A DNA stretch of 64,000 nucleotides from Paenibacillus sp. 19GGS1-52 (lineage in GTDB: Bacteria; Bacillota; Bacilli; Paenibacillales; Paenibacillaceae). Shown one piece after another: positions 25,708 to 33,377 of the stretch. Made by a program: the position numbers and the translations under genes. The stretch is from positions 4,278,001 through 4,342,000 of the forward strand of contig NZ_CP059724.1 in the NCBI RefSeq assembly GCF_022369515.1, given 5' to 3'. Positions within the stretch are counted from its first letter, which is position 1. Each line of letters opens with the position of its first letter. A model generated the notes under the pieces. That model was not told the origin of the DNA. It did not search any database and worked only from the letters and a program-made list of their open reading frames with translations.

Positions 25708-27273
25708 TCAGTTCGATTGCGGTTTCATAAAGTCTGTTGGTGTCTGACCTGTCACTTTTTTGAAGACTTGACTGAAATACTGGGCATTGCCACCAAAGCC
25801 GAAAATTTCGGCCAACTCGAAGACTTTCACATCCCCACTGCGGATAATATGCTCTGATGCCTTAGTGATCCGATAATGCATAACGTAGTTAGAGAATTTC
25901 TCACCTGTCACCTTTTTGAATATTTTCCCCAGATAATCAGAGTTCATATACAGCATCTCAGCTGCAACGGAACCTAGTGACAGCTCCGAATTCTGGTAAT
26001 CCTCGGCAATGATTCGCAGCATTTTATCCACGATCGACGATTGACGGGATATGAAATGGCGATCATAAATCGCCGTCAATTTGGCGGCCACTTGTTTGAC
26101 ATATACTTTAAGACCACACAATGTCCCAAGCTCTGCTAGTTCCACCATCCCTGCTGTGAAGGCACTTCTTTCCTCCGGAAGACACAATCTGATCATTGCG
26201 GAATACAGCTGCAGAACGTAGGAACGGGTCACATTCATATCGAATCGCTGTGCAGAAAGCACACCGAATAGTCGTTCCAGCTCGTGGTCTACCGCCTCTA
26301 TGTCCCCAGCTTTGATTAGTTGGCAGATTTGCTCTTCCTCTAAATCGATCTCCTGCCCTCCATCCAGTTCATCAACAGGAATATCACTACCTGTAATCAG
26401 ACTGCCTGCATCAAGATAGAAGCGATGATTCATACACTGCAAGGTCTGCCGATACAGCTTGCGTGAGTGGATCATCCGATCAGCGTCACTGACCGCAATG
26501 GTCACGTCTATTTTATAAAATTTGCAAAAGACCTCTCTTACTTCGCCAATACGTGTGAGCAGAGTGTCACTCTTGACTGTGTCTTCCTCATGCTCTAATA
26601 AAATCAGCAAATGGCTGCCGATCGTAGCACTCAGCAATACCTCCTGGAGCATATCCTGAGCAATATTTTGCAAGGCGAACAAATGCTCATATTCGTAGGA
26701 ATCTTCAAGTCTGAACAGAATCAACCGGACAAACTTGCCGTTCAACTCAATGCCGAACAACTCCTGATAATACTCCAAATCATGGCTTCCATAGGTTTTA
26801 TTAGAAATCCATTCCTTCAGGAATTGTTCCTTAACATGGGGAAGGACTTTGGTCAGACGCTGCTTCATACTGGCGACAAATAACTCTCGGCTATCCAGTT
26901 CCTCAAGCTCTTGTACCAGCTCTACCAGTGCTTCATGGATCTGATTCTCGTTACAGGGCTTTAGCAAGTAATGCTTGACTCCATGCTGCATGGCTGTTCT
27001 CGCATAATCAAAATCCTTATATCCGGTAAGCATAATGAATTTCACATCTGGAAAGCGCTCACTGCAGCGTTGCACCAAGCCCAAACCATCCAACCCGGGC
27101 ATAGCAATATCTGTGATGACAATCTGCGGACGCAAGGATTCAATCTTCTCCAGTGCTTCAATGCCGTTTCGAGCGGTACCCACCAGCTCCACACCAGCTT
27201 TCCCCCAATCCACAACCTGAGACATACCCTCTAGTATTAGACGTTCATCATCAACGAGCAGCAATCTATACAT
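25708..27273 (-). CDS. YesN-type response regulator with AraC HTH domain
   Basis: 521 residues. Receiver domain at 1-120 (LLVDDERLILEGM, phosphoacceptor in IVITDIAMPG, Lys in YLLKPCN), a ~290-residue central region, and a C-terminal AraC domain with two HTHs (LSLGSVAAEMLYMNSDYLGK and VFELAEIFGFGGNAQYFSQV). Its start overlaps the kinase stop by 8 bases. It probably activates the adjacent rhamnogalacturonan transporter/hydrolase genes, as YesN does in B. subtilis. Confidence 0.93.
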   Translation of the reverse strand: MYRLLLVDDERLILEGMSQVVDWGKAGVELVGTARNGIEALEKIESLRPQIVITDIAMPGLDGLGLVQRCSERFPDVKFIMLTGYKDFDYARTAMQHGVKHYLLKPCNENQIHEALVELVQELEELDSRELFVASMKQRLTKVLPHVKEQFLKEWISNKTYGSHDLEYYQELFGIELNGKFVRLILFRLEDSYEYEHLFALQNIAQDMLQEVLLSATIGSHLLILLEHEEDTVKSDTLLTRIGEVREVFCKFYKIDVTIAVSDADRMIHSRKLYRQTLQCMNHRFYLDAGSLITGSDIPVDELDGGQEIDLEEEQICQLIKAGDIEAVDHELERLFGVLSAQRFDMNVTRSYVLQLYSAMIRLCLPEERSAFTAGMVELAELGTLCGLKVYVKQVAAKLTAIYDRHFISRQSSIVDKMLRIIAEDYQNSELSLGSVAAEMLYMNSDYLGKIFKKVTGEKFSNYVMHYRITKASEHIIRSGDVKVFELAEIFGFGGNAQYFSQVFKKVTGQTPTDFMKPQSN

Positions 27274-29047
27274 CCTTAACCTCTCCTCTCAAATAGGGAA
27301 TCCGTACATGAATTGTTGTTCCTCTACCGGATATACTTTCAATTCCCGTACCCCATTCCTGGCCGAAGACCAGCTGAATACGCTCCGTGATATTAGCCAG
27401 TCCAATCCCCTCGCCACGAGTCTCGATTCTGCCTTGTTGCAAGGCGCTGATAAACTCAGCCGTCATACCTGGCCCGTTATCACTTACCCGCAGATCCAAT
27501 CCATGTTCTAGGAGCTCGACTGTAATTGAAATCGTACATGGCTCAATATTCGGTTCGAGCGCATAACGAATTGCATTCTCTATCAGCGGCTGTAGTGTCA
27601 GCTTCGGAATCATGGCATCCTGGAAACACTTAGGGATATCCATGTGAAAATCAAGCCTTTCCTCAAACCGTGTCTTCTGAATGGTGACATAGCTATGAAC
27701 GATACTCAGTTCCTTTTCCAGCGTGATCAACGGATCTTTGAGACCAATGGAGCTGCGCAGCAAGTAGCCAAGTGCTTCCACCATCTCGGAAATTTTGGAC
27801 TGTTTGTTCATTTTAGCCAGCCAGTTAATAGATTCAAGCGTATTGTACAGAAAATGCGGATTTATCTGTGCTTGCAGTGCTTTAAGCTCAGTCTCCCGAA
27901 TAATAAGCTGCTTCGAATAATTCTCATCAATGAGCTCCCTAATCCGGCGGATCATCATTTTGAAGGTCCGGTTCAGCTGACTAACCTCATCCTGTGCCGT
28001 TTGTGAGACCATGCCGAGCGCCTGTTCCTCCAGATTATCCAGATCGCCCATTTCGATCTTCCTCATTCGGTCTGTCAGCTTTGAGATTGGACGCACGATA
28101 CTACGGGCGAACCGATAACCCAGTAGCAATCCCAGCAGTAAAAGACAAGCAAATATTATAACTACCAGCCTTTTGACTAAAGAAATTTGCTGAAACATTC
28201 CGTTAAAAGGAGTGGCGTTAATGTAAGTCCAATCCATATAAGATGATTTAGTCTTAGCTAAGAAATAAGTCCCGCTGTCATAGCTTGCTGTACGATAAGC
28301 CTCAGGGCGTTCTATCTCCCTTGCCAGCTCCTGCGGCAGAAGTATCGATTTTTCAGGATAAATGGCTAACCCAGTTAGTGTGTCGGCAACAATTAGCTGC
28401 CCTTTGCTCGTTGTTGATTCGGTATTGTCTGCGATAATTCGATCAATGCGGATGCGTATGACAAGTGTCCCGAGATTATCCAGGGTAAAGGTTGAACCCG
28501 TATAAGACTTGATCTGCCGGACAGCCAACAAGGAGTTTTTGGTGCCTTGGTTGTACCATACATTACTGCCGCCGGCTTCCATTGCCAGTGGCTTCAGCTG
28601 GTCCTGAAGGGATTGCGACACTCCCTCGCGATTGCCAGCCGTCATTACCCCATCACCGGCATCCATGAGCATCATAGAATAGACATATTTCTCCGCACCG
28701 GCAAAAGCCACCAATCGGTTGATGATCTTATTATTTAGTACCTGTCTTTCATAAGGTTGAGGATTGTTACGCAACTGGCGCAGGCATTGCTGAATCTGTT
28801 CATCAGACACTACCGTAAAGGATAGCTGCTCCAATTCCCGCAGTTCACTTTCAATGCTGATTGATGACATCCCTAGTACCTCTGATGCCTTCTCGTAAAT
28901 CTGCTGATCGTATATTCGGTATACATACTGAAGGACAGTTAGGGAGATAAAAAAGGAAAGTAACAATAAGAAACAGATCAGCATTATCATTTTATTAAAT
29001 ATTCCCGAATTATTGTAAGCGCTCTTATTTCTGCGTATCATCAGCAT
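27266..29047 (-). CDS. YesM-type sensor histidine kinase
   Basis: About 593 residues. TM helix near 18-40, extracellular Cache-type sensor, second TM (RLVVIIFACLLLLGLLLGYR), HAMP, His_kinase motif (LKALQAQINPHFLYNTLESI with the phosphoacceptor His) and HATPase_c (LIENAIRYALEPN, VSDNGPGMT, GIGLANITERI). It forms a pair with the response regulator at 25708. The ATG at 29047 is preferred, with AGAAGAG upstream; a GTG two codons earlier is possible. A cre-like sequence with one mismatch (TTGTAAGCGCTCTTA, 29013-29027) lies inside the first codons. Confidence 0.93.
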   Translation of the reverse strand: MLMIRRNKSAYNNSGIFNKMIMLICFLLLLSFFISLTVLQYVYRIYDQQIYEKASEVLGMSSISIESELRELEQLSFTVVSDEQIQQCLRQLRNNPQPYERQVLNNKIINRLVAFAGAEKYVYSMMLMDAGDGVMTAGNREGVSQSLQDQLKPLAMEAGGSNVWYNQGTKNSLLAVRQIKSYTGSTFTLDNLGTLVIRIRIDRIIADNTESTTSKGQLIVADTLTGLAIYPEKSILLPQELAREIERPEAYRTASYDSGTYFLAKTKSSYMDWTYINATPFNGMFQQISLVKRLVVIIFACLLLLGLLLGYRFARSIVRPISKLTDRMRKIEMGDLDNLEEQALGMVSQTAQDEVSQLNRTFKMMIRRIRELIDENYSKQLIIRETELKALQAQINPHFLYNTLESINWLAKMNKQSKISEMVEALGYLLRSSIGLKDPLITLEKELSIVHSYVTIQKTRFEERLDFHMDIPKCFQDAMIPKLTLQPLIENAIRYALEPNIEPCTISITVELLEHGLDLRVSDNGPGMTAEFISALQQGRIETRGEGIGLANITERIQLVFGQEWGTGIESISGRGTTIHVRIPYLRGEVKDV

Positions 29048-29145
29048 TACCACTCTTCTTTCTAGGAGGATTGAATACTGCTTTAATTATTAATTATTTC
29101 ACTTTAACATAATTCAGTATAGAGTTTTGTGAAATTAAGCACCAA

Positions 29146-29193
29146 AAAGGCTTGAACATGTTCTCTGAGATCAGACAACATGTCCAAGCCTTT
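29146..29193 (-). terminator. Strong rho-independent terminator
   Basis: Arms of 17 bases (29146-29162 and 29177-29193) pair with one mismatch. Read on the minus strand the stem runs into TTTTTGG. It ends the ABC importer operon and separates it from the yesMN-like pair. Confidence 0.9.
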
Positions 29194-29220
29194 ATAATAC
29201 CTGCCCCTAAAGTCTATGCA

Positions 29221-30015
29221 CTAACCGAGCATCATTCGATCATCAGCCAACTTATGTCCGCTGATCGTTTCGAATTCGCCTAGCAGACGCTCTACGGTCA
29301 GATCTTTCTTGCGGGTTTCATCAATATCAAGCACAACAGTTCCTTTGTCCATCATAATTAAGCGGTTGCCCAGACGAATCGCCTGTTCCATATTATGCGT
29401 TACCATCAGCGTAGTCAGCTTCAATTCACGAACAATGGATTCAGTCAGCTTCGTGATCAGTTCTGCACGCGAAGGATCAAGGGCTGCGGTATGCTCATCC
29501 AGCAGGAGAATCTGCGGCTCTGTGAAGGTAGCCATCAGCAGGCTGAGCGCCTGTCTCTCCCCGCCGGACAACAATCCCACTTTAGCGCGCAGACGATTCT
29601 CAAGCCCGATACCCAAGCGGTTTAGTTGCTCACGGAACATCGTGCGTTTCGCTGCGGATACGCCAAAGGCAAACCCTCTATTCATGCCGCGCTTATAAGC
29701 CATCGCCAGGTTCTCTTCAATCGTCATATGTGGTGCTGTTCCTGCCATAGGGTCCTGAAAGACACGGCCAATCCAGCGGCTGCGTTGATATTCCGCCAAA
29801 TGACTGATCGACTTGCCTTCAACGCGGACATCCCCGAGATCCGGCTTCATGACACCAGAAATAATATTCATTAGTGTCGATTTGCCAGCGCCATTGCTAC
29901 CAATAATAGTGACGAAGTCACCGGAAAGAAGCTCCAGATCAATGCCGAGCAGTGCTATTTTCTCATCGGGTGTACCTGGATTAAATAGCTTGGAGACGTT
30001 ATCGAGCTTTAACAT
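29221..30015 (-). CDS. ABC transporter ATP-binding protein (TrpZ-like)
   Basis: About 264 residues. Walker A is GSNGAGKST, the signature is LSGGERQALSLLMA, Walker B is ILLLDEHTAALDP and the switch His is in MVTHNMEQAI. It energises the importer formed with the permease and binding protein upstream. The ATG at 30015 has GGAGGTG upstream and overlaps the permease gene by 17 bases; a longer frame to 30030 would start inside that site. Confidence 0.93.
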   Translation of the reverse strand: MLKLDNVSKLFNPGTPDEKIALLGIDLELLSGDFVTIIGSNGAGKSTLMNIISGVMKPDLGDVRVEGKSISHLAEYQRSRWIGRVFQDPMAGTAPHMTIEENLAMAYKRGMNRGFAFGVSAAKRTMFREQLNRLGIGLENRLRAKVGLLSGGERQALSLLMATFTEPQILLLDEHTAALDPSRAELITKLTESIVRELKLTTLMVTHNMEQAIRLGNRLIMMDKGTVVLDIDETRKKDLTVERLLGEFETISGHKLADDRMMLG

Positions 30016-30928
30016 CGACCGCACCTCCATTCTTCTTGATTAAAGCCAGTTCAGCCAATTCAGCTGTCCGCTTACGTCCCGAACTTCTCTGCTTGAAATA
30101 GCGCTGAATGGATGGGAATACAAGTGCGATTATAACGATAATAGCTGTTATAAGCTTTAGGTCTGAAGCCTGTAGCCACTCCACGCGTAAGGCCAGCGCT
30201 ACCACGATCCGGTAAACGATAGAACCTAACACTACCGCCAAAGTAGCACGGAATACACTACCAGATCCGAACACGGCTTCGCCAATAATTACGGAGGCTA
30301 AACCGATTACAATCATCCCTACACCCATTGAGGCATCCGCAAATGTAGAATACTGAGCAATAAGTGCTCCCGAGAGCGCAACTAATCCATTGGACAAGCT
30401 GATACCCAAAATAGTCGTATTGTCCGTATTCACCCCAAAGCTGCGAATCATCCGCGCATTGTCACCTGTCGCCCGCAATGACAACCCGAGATCGGTACGC
30501 AGGAAAAGATCCATTAGCACCTTTACCGCTATCACTATAAATGGCATGACCAACAGTGGATTAACGGATGTGAAAAGCTGATTTTCACCCATTAGCGACA
30601 CATTCGGTTTGTCCAAAATTCGCAAGTTAATAGAATAAAGTGCAATCATCATCAGAATCCCGGACAGCAATCCATTGATCTTGCCTTTAGTATGTAGCAG
30701 ACCTGTACACATGCCAGCCGCCATTCCACCAGCGAGCGCGGCCAAAGTGGCCAACCATGGTGAATAACCGTGTGTAATCATTACCGCTGCAATTGCACCA
30801 CCCGTTGTGAAGCTACCATCCACAGTCAAATCTGGAAAATCTAAAATCCGAAAAGTAATGTATACACCTAAAGCCATAAATGAATATAACAAGCCCATTT
30901 CAACTGCTCCAAGCAATGAATCTATCAT
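29999..30928 (-). CDS. ABC transporter permease (TrpY-like, BPD_transp_2 family)
   Basis: 309 residues with eight or more hydrophobic helices, of the family of permeases used for branched-chain amino acids and for the TrpXYZ-type systems. Characteristic segments are FRILDFPDLTVDGSFTTGGA, LGLSLRATGDNARMIRSFGV and IVIGLASVIIGEAVFGSGS. The gene has an AAGGAGG site and lies 64 bases after the binding protein gene, across a GC-rich hairpin at 30953-30982 that may stabilise the upstream mRNA. Confidence 0.92.
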   Translation of the reverse strand: MIDSLLGAVEMGLLYSFMALGVYITFRILDFPDLTVDGSFTTGGAIAAVMITHGYSPWLATLAALAGGMAAGMCTGLLHTKGKINGLLSGILMMIALYSINLRILDKPNVSLMGENQLFTSVNPLLVMPFIVIAVKVLMDLFLRTDLGLSLRATGDNARMIRSFGVNTDNTTILGISLSNGLVALSGALIAQYSTFADASMGVGMIVIGLASVIIGEAVFGSGSVFRATLAVVLGSIVYRIVVALALRVEWLQASDLKLITAIIVIIALVFPSIQRYFKQRSSGRKRTAELAELALIKKNGGAVDVKAR

Positions 30929-30952
30929 AGGTGACTTCCTCCTTCAAGCGGC

Positions 30953-30982
30953 AAGGGGCGTCCTCTTAGGAATCGCCCCCTT
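30953..30982 (-). other. Intercistronic hairpin
   Basis: AAGGGGCG (30953-30960) pairs with CGCCCCCTT (30974-30982) with one bulge. There is no T-run, so it is more likely an mRNA-stabilising or attenuating hairpin between the binding protein and permease genes than a terminator. Confidence 0.45.
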
Positions 30983-30992
30983 ATTTCCTGTC

Positions 30993-32063
30993 TTATTGAA
31001 TAATATTGTTAGTTGGATCGGCAACTTCTGCCTTCATGGCGTCAGTCACTTCAATACCTTGCTCCGTTGCTGCTTTCAGGTTAAGAATAAGATCCAGCTT
31101 CTCTTGCATAGTTACTTTCAGATCTCCTGGGCTCTTGCCGTTCTTTAATACCTCAACCGCCATTTGTCCGACTTGGTAACCATGATCATAGTATTTGAAG
31201 CCGACGGTTGCAAAAGCGCCTTTCTCTACCGTATCACGGTCACTGGAGAAGAATGGGAGCTTGTTGGCATTTGCAGTTTGGATAATGGTATCCACACCAC
31301 TTACCACCGTGTTATCCAGCGTGATATATAAAGCATCTACGCGTCCTACAAGAGATTCAGCTGCTTGTTTCACTTCTGAGGTATTCGTAATAGGAGCCTT
31401 CACAAGCTCAATACCATGCTTGTCGAGTGCAGCCTTGGCTAAATCCGCCATAACAACCGCATTGGCTTCACCTTCATTAATGACCAGGCCTAGCTTCTTT
31501 ACATTAGGGAACTGGGTAGCAATGAAATCCATCAGTCGCGTAATCGCTGCTGGGTTCGTATCAGAAGCACCGGAGACGTTGCCGCCCGGATGTTCCAGAT
31601 CAGTCACAATCTTAGCATCTAGCGGGTCCGTGACAGCAGCGAACAGAATTGGTGTCTTTTTATCCTCATTCTGCACAACAGCCTGGGCTGATGGAGTAGC
31701 GATAGCCAGAACCAAATCATTATCGTCAGCGGCAATCTTCTGGGCAATGGAAAGGTTGTTGGCTTGATCCGCCTGTGCATTCTCAAGATCTACTGTGAGG
31801 TTCTCTCCCTCAACAATACCTGCATCCTTCAAAGCGGCTAGGAAACCCTCACGAGTGGCATCCAGTGACGGATGTTCTACATATTGGGAAATCGCAATTT
31901 TGTAGGATTTGGTTTCTGTATTCGCAGCTGCAGTAGCTTCTGCCTTGTTGCCAGAGTTTGCAGTATTACCTGTGTTAACTGCTGTATTATTGTTATTGCC
32001 ACAACCCGCTGCTACCAGCATCAAGCACATGCTTAAACCAACCCAAATATTTTTTCTTTTCAT
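30993..32063 (-). CDS. ABC substrate-binding lipoprotein (TrpX-like)
   Basis: 356 residues. The lipoprotein signal ends in MLVAAGC, followed by an Asn/Thr/Ala-rich linker. The rest matches the ABC_sub_bind family: ISQYVEHPSLDATREGFLAA, AQADQANNLSIAQKIAADDN, LFAAVTDPLDAKIV, GASDTNPAAITRLMDFIATQ, LYITLDNTVVSG and FSSDRDTVEKGAFATVGFKY. Members bind aromatic amino acids or other small ligands. It is the first gene of a three-gene importer operon. The upstream leader has no T-box, so tryptophan control is not evident, and the ligand is unknown. Confidence 0.92.
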   Translation of the reverse strand: MKRKNIWVGLSMCLMLVAAGCGNNNNTAVNTGNTANSGNKAEATAAANTETKSYKIAISQYVEHPSLDATREGFLAALKDAGIVEGENLTVDLENAQADQANNLSIAQKIAADDNDLVLAIATPSAQAVVQNEDKKTPILFAAVTDPLDAKIVTDLEHPGGNVSGASDTNPAAITRLMDFIATQFPNVKKLGLVINEGEANAVVMADLAKAALDKHGIELVKAPITNTSEVKQAAESLVGRVDALYITLDNTVVSGVDTIIQTANANKLPFFSSDRDTVEKGAFATVGFKYYDHGYQVGQMAVEVLKNGKSPGDLKVTMQEKLDLILNLKAATEQGIEVTDAMKAEVADPTNNIIQ

Positions 32064-32229
32064 AAAAAAACCCCTTTTCGTTTACAGTATTAGCGCTTGT
32101 CTAGATGTGAGCAATGCAGCATTGGCGCTTTCATTTGGGAAAGCGTTAAAGCATAAGCTCACACGATGCTCACATAAACTTTAACAAATCTATTAAACTT
32201 ATATTATATAAAGGTTGTTTATCCGTCAA
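32064..32229 (-). promoter_or_regulatory. Promoter and structured leader of the TrpXYZ-like operon
   Basis: The promoter is TTGACG (32224-32229) with TAATAT or TATAAT 17 or 15 bases downstream. The leader of about 130 bases folds: TGCTCACAT (32167-32175 on the plus strand) pairs with ATGTGAGCA (32105-32113), enclosing a 7-bp hairpin CGCTTTC/GAAAGCG (32126-32132/32139-32145) and a 5-bp CAATG/CATTG hairpin. TGTGAGC at 32106-32112 can alternatively pair with GCTCACA at 32157-32163, so two exclusive structures are possible. I do not recognise a known riboswitch class. Confidence 0.5.
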
Positions 32230-32350
32230 TCCTTTATAACCCCTCAACATATTACAATATCCGCACATTAACGATCCCAGCTATGAGAAACTCCTGTATT
32301 TTTTACATTTATTCCCTATTCCTGCTTTACATAAAAAAAGCCCCCCTGCA

Positions 32351-32370
32351 CAAACTTTACTTAAAGTTTG
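32351..32370. promoter_or_regulatory. Palindromic site upstream of the NlpC/P60 gene
   Basis: CAAACTTTACTTAAAGTTTG has two perfect 9-base half-sites around a CT centre. It ends 17 bases before the chosen ATG, next to the ribosome binding site. It could be an operator or an mRNA hairpin that masks the site. Confidence 0.4.
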
Positions 32371-32387
32371 AATTGGGAGCGTGTCCG

Positions 32388-33314
32388 ATGCCAAAATATG
32401 AAATGAAGCTGTTAAGTATGGCTGCCTTGATACTAACTGTTGCACTGTCAAGTGCAGGCTGCAGCTATTCCAAACCCGCTCAGACCCCTAAAGTTAACTC
32501 AATAACTCCTACAGGAGCCCATGCATCAAGCTACTATGAGAAATCCCCAATCACCGACAGCCAAGGCAAGTATTGGATTCCGCTGAAACCAGCCGTAGCT
32601 TCTATAGGATACCGGATGAAAGATGATACCGCTAACGGGGGAAATGTTAAAGTAGGCTATAGCGATGTTATGTTCATGCTGCGCCCAGGCTCTAAACAAG
32701 TCACCTCTCTCGGCCAGAAGCTTACTCTGCCTGATTCTCCTGAACGCCGTAAGGGTGAAATCTATATTACACCGAGGGCACTATCCAAATTATTGCAAAC
32801 CGAGGTCGGCTGGAACAAGAGCTCTGGCGAAATCAGTATTGTCACACCTTCGGACAAGGATACCGCATTGAAGATACAACAGACCGATGAGGCAAAACCA
32901 TTTCACATTCAGAGCTTATCTTCCACAGATAGTCAGGAATTAGTTAGCTATGCGAAGAAATACCTTGGTGTACCCTACGATTTTGGCGCAGGACCTTACG
33001 AGGAGACTAAAAAGTTCGACTGTTCTTCCTTTACACAGCATGTGTATAAAAAGTTCGGTGTAGATTTGCCTCGCCTCGCCAAGGATCAGGACAATCTGGG
33101 CAGACGCGTTACCCGTAACGAACTTATAACGGGTGATCTAATATTTTTCACGGTGCCCGGCCGTTTCAAGAGTGACGCCATCCCGGGACATGTCGGCATT
33201 TACATTGGAAATGGACAGTTTATCCATACGTGGGGGGGCCCCGGAGTTCAGATCAGTGATCTGGACAGTGGCTATTGGAGCAACGTAATTCTGCATATGC
33301 AGCGTATTCTTTAG
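32388..33314 (+). CDS. NlpC/P60 cell-wall hydrolase lipoprotein
   Basis: 308 residues. The signal peptide ends in a lipobox (LSSAGC). Residues about 55-165 resemble a copper amine oxidase N-terminal-like domain (YWIPLKPAVASIGYRMKDDT and IYITPRALSKLLQTEVGW), often a substrate- or wall-binding module. The C-terminal NlpC/P60 domain has the catalytic Cys in KKFDCSSFTQHV, His in IPGHVGIYIGNG and the third polar residue in FIHTWGG. It should cleave peptide stems of peptidoglycan, typically between D-Glu and mDAP. The ATG at 32388 has GGGAG eight bases upstream and restores the signal peptide. A terminator follows. Confidence 0.9.
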   Translation: MPKYEMKLLSMAALILTVALSSAGCSYSKPAQTPKVNSITPTGAHASSYYEKSPITDSQGKYWIPLKPAVASIGYRMKDDTANGGNVKVGYSDVMFMLRPGSKQVTSLGQKLTLPDSPERRKGEIYITPRALSKLLQTEVGWNKSSGEISIVTPSDKDTALKIQQTDEAKPFHIQSLSSTDSQELVSYAKKYLGVPYDFGAGPYEETKKFDCSSFTQHVYKKFGVDLPRLAKDQDNLGRRVTRNELITGDLIFFTVPGRFKSDAIPGHVGIYIGNGQFIHTWGGPGVQISDLDSGYWSNVILHMQRIL

Positions 33315-33352
33315 TGCTTAACCGCCTATTTTCCAAAAAGACTGATATTAAT

Positions 33353-33374
33353 AGCCCCCTCCTACGGGGGCTTT
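33353..33374. terminator. Bidirectional rho-independent terminator
   Basis: AGCCCCC (33353-33359) pairs with GGGGGCT (33366-33372), loop of six, followed by TTT. It separates the convergent NlpC/P60 and P-type ATPase genes. Confidence 0.75.
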
Positions 33375-33377
33375 ATA

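Noticed and set aside
32076..32098. cre site near TTAGCGCTTG upstream of the TrpXYZ-like operon
   Set aside because: Alignment to the cre consensus gives three mismatches at fixed positions.
32064..32229. T-box riboswitch upstream of the TrpXYZ-like operon
   Set aside because: No AGGGTGGNACCGCG-like T-box and the leader is too short.
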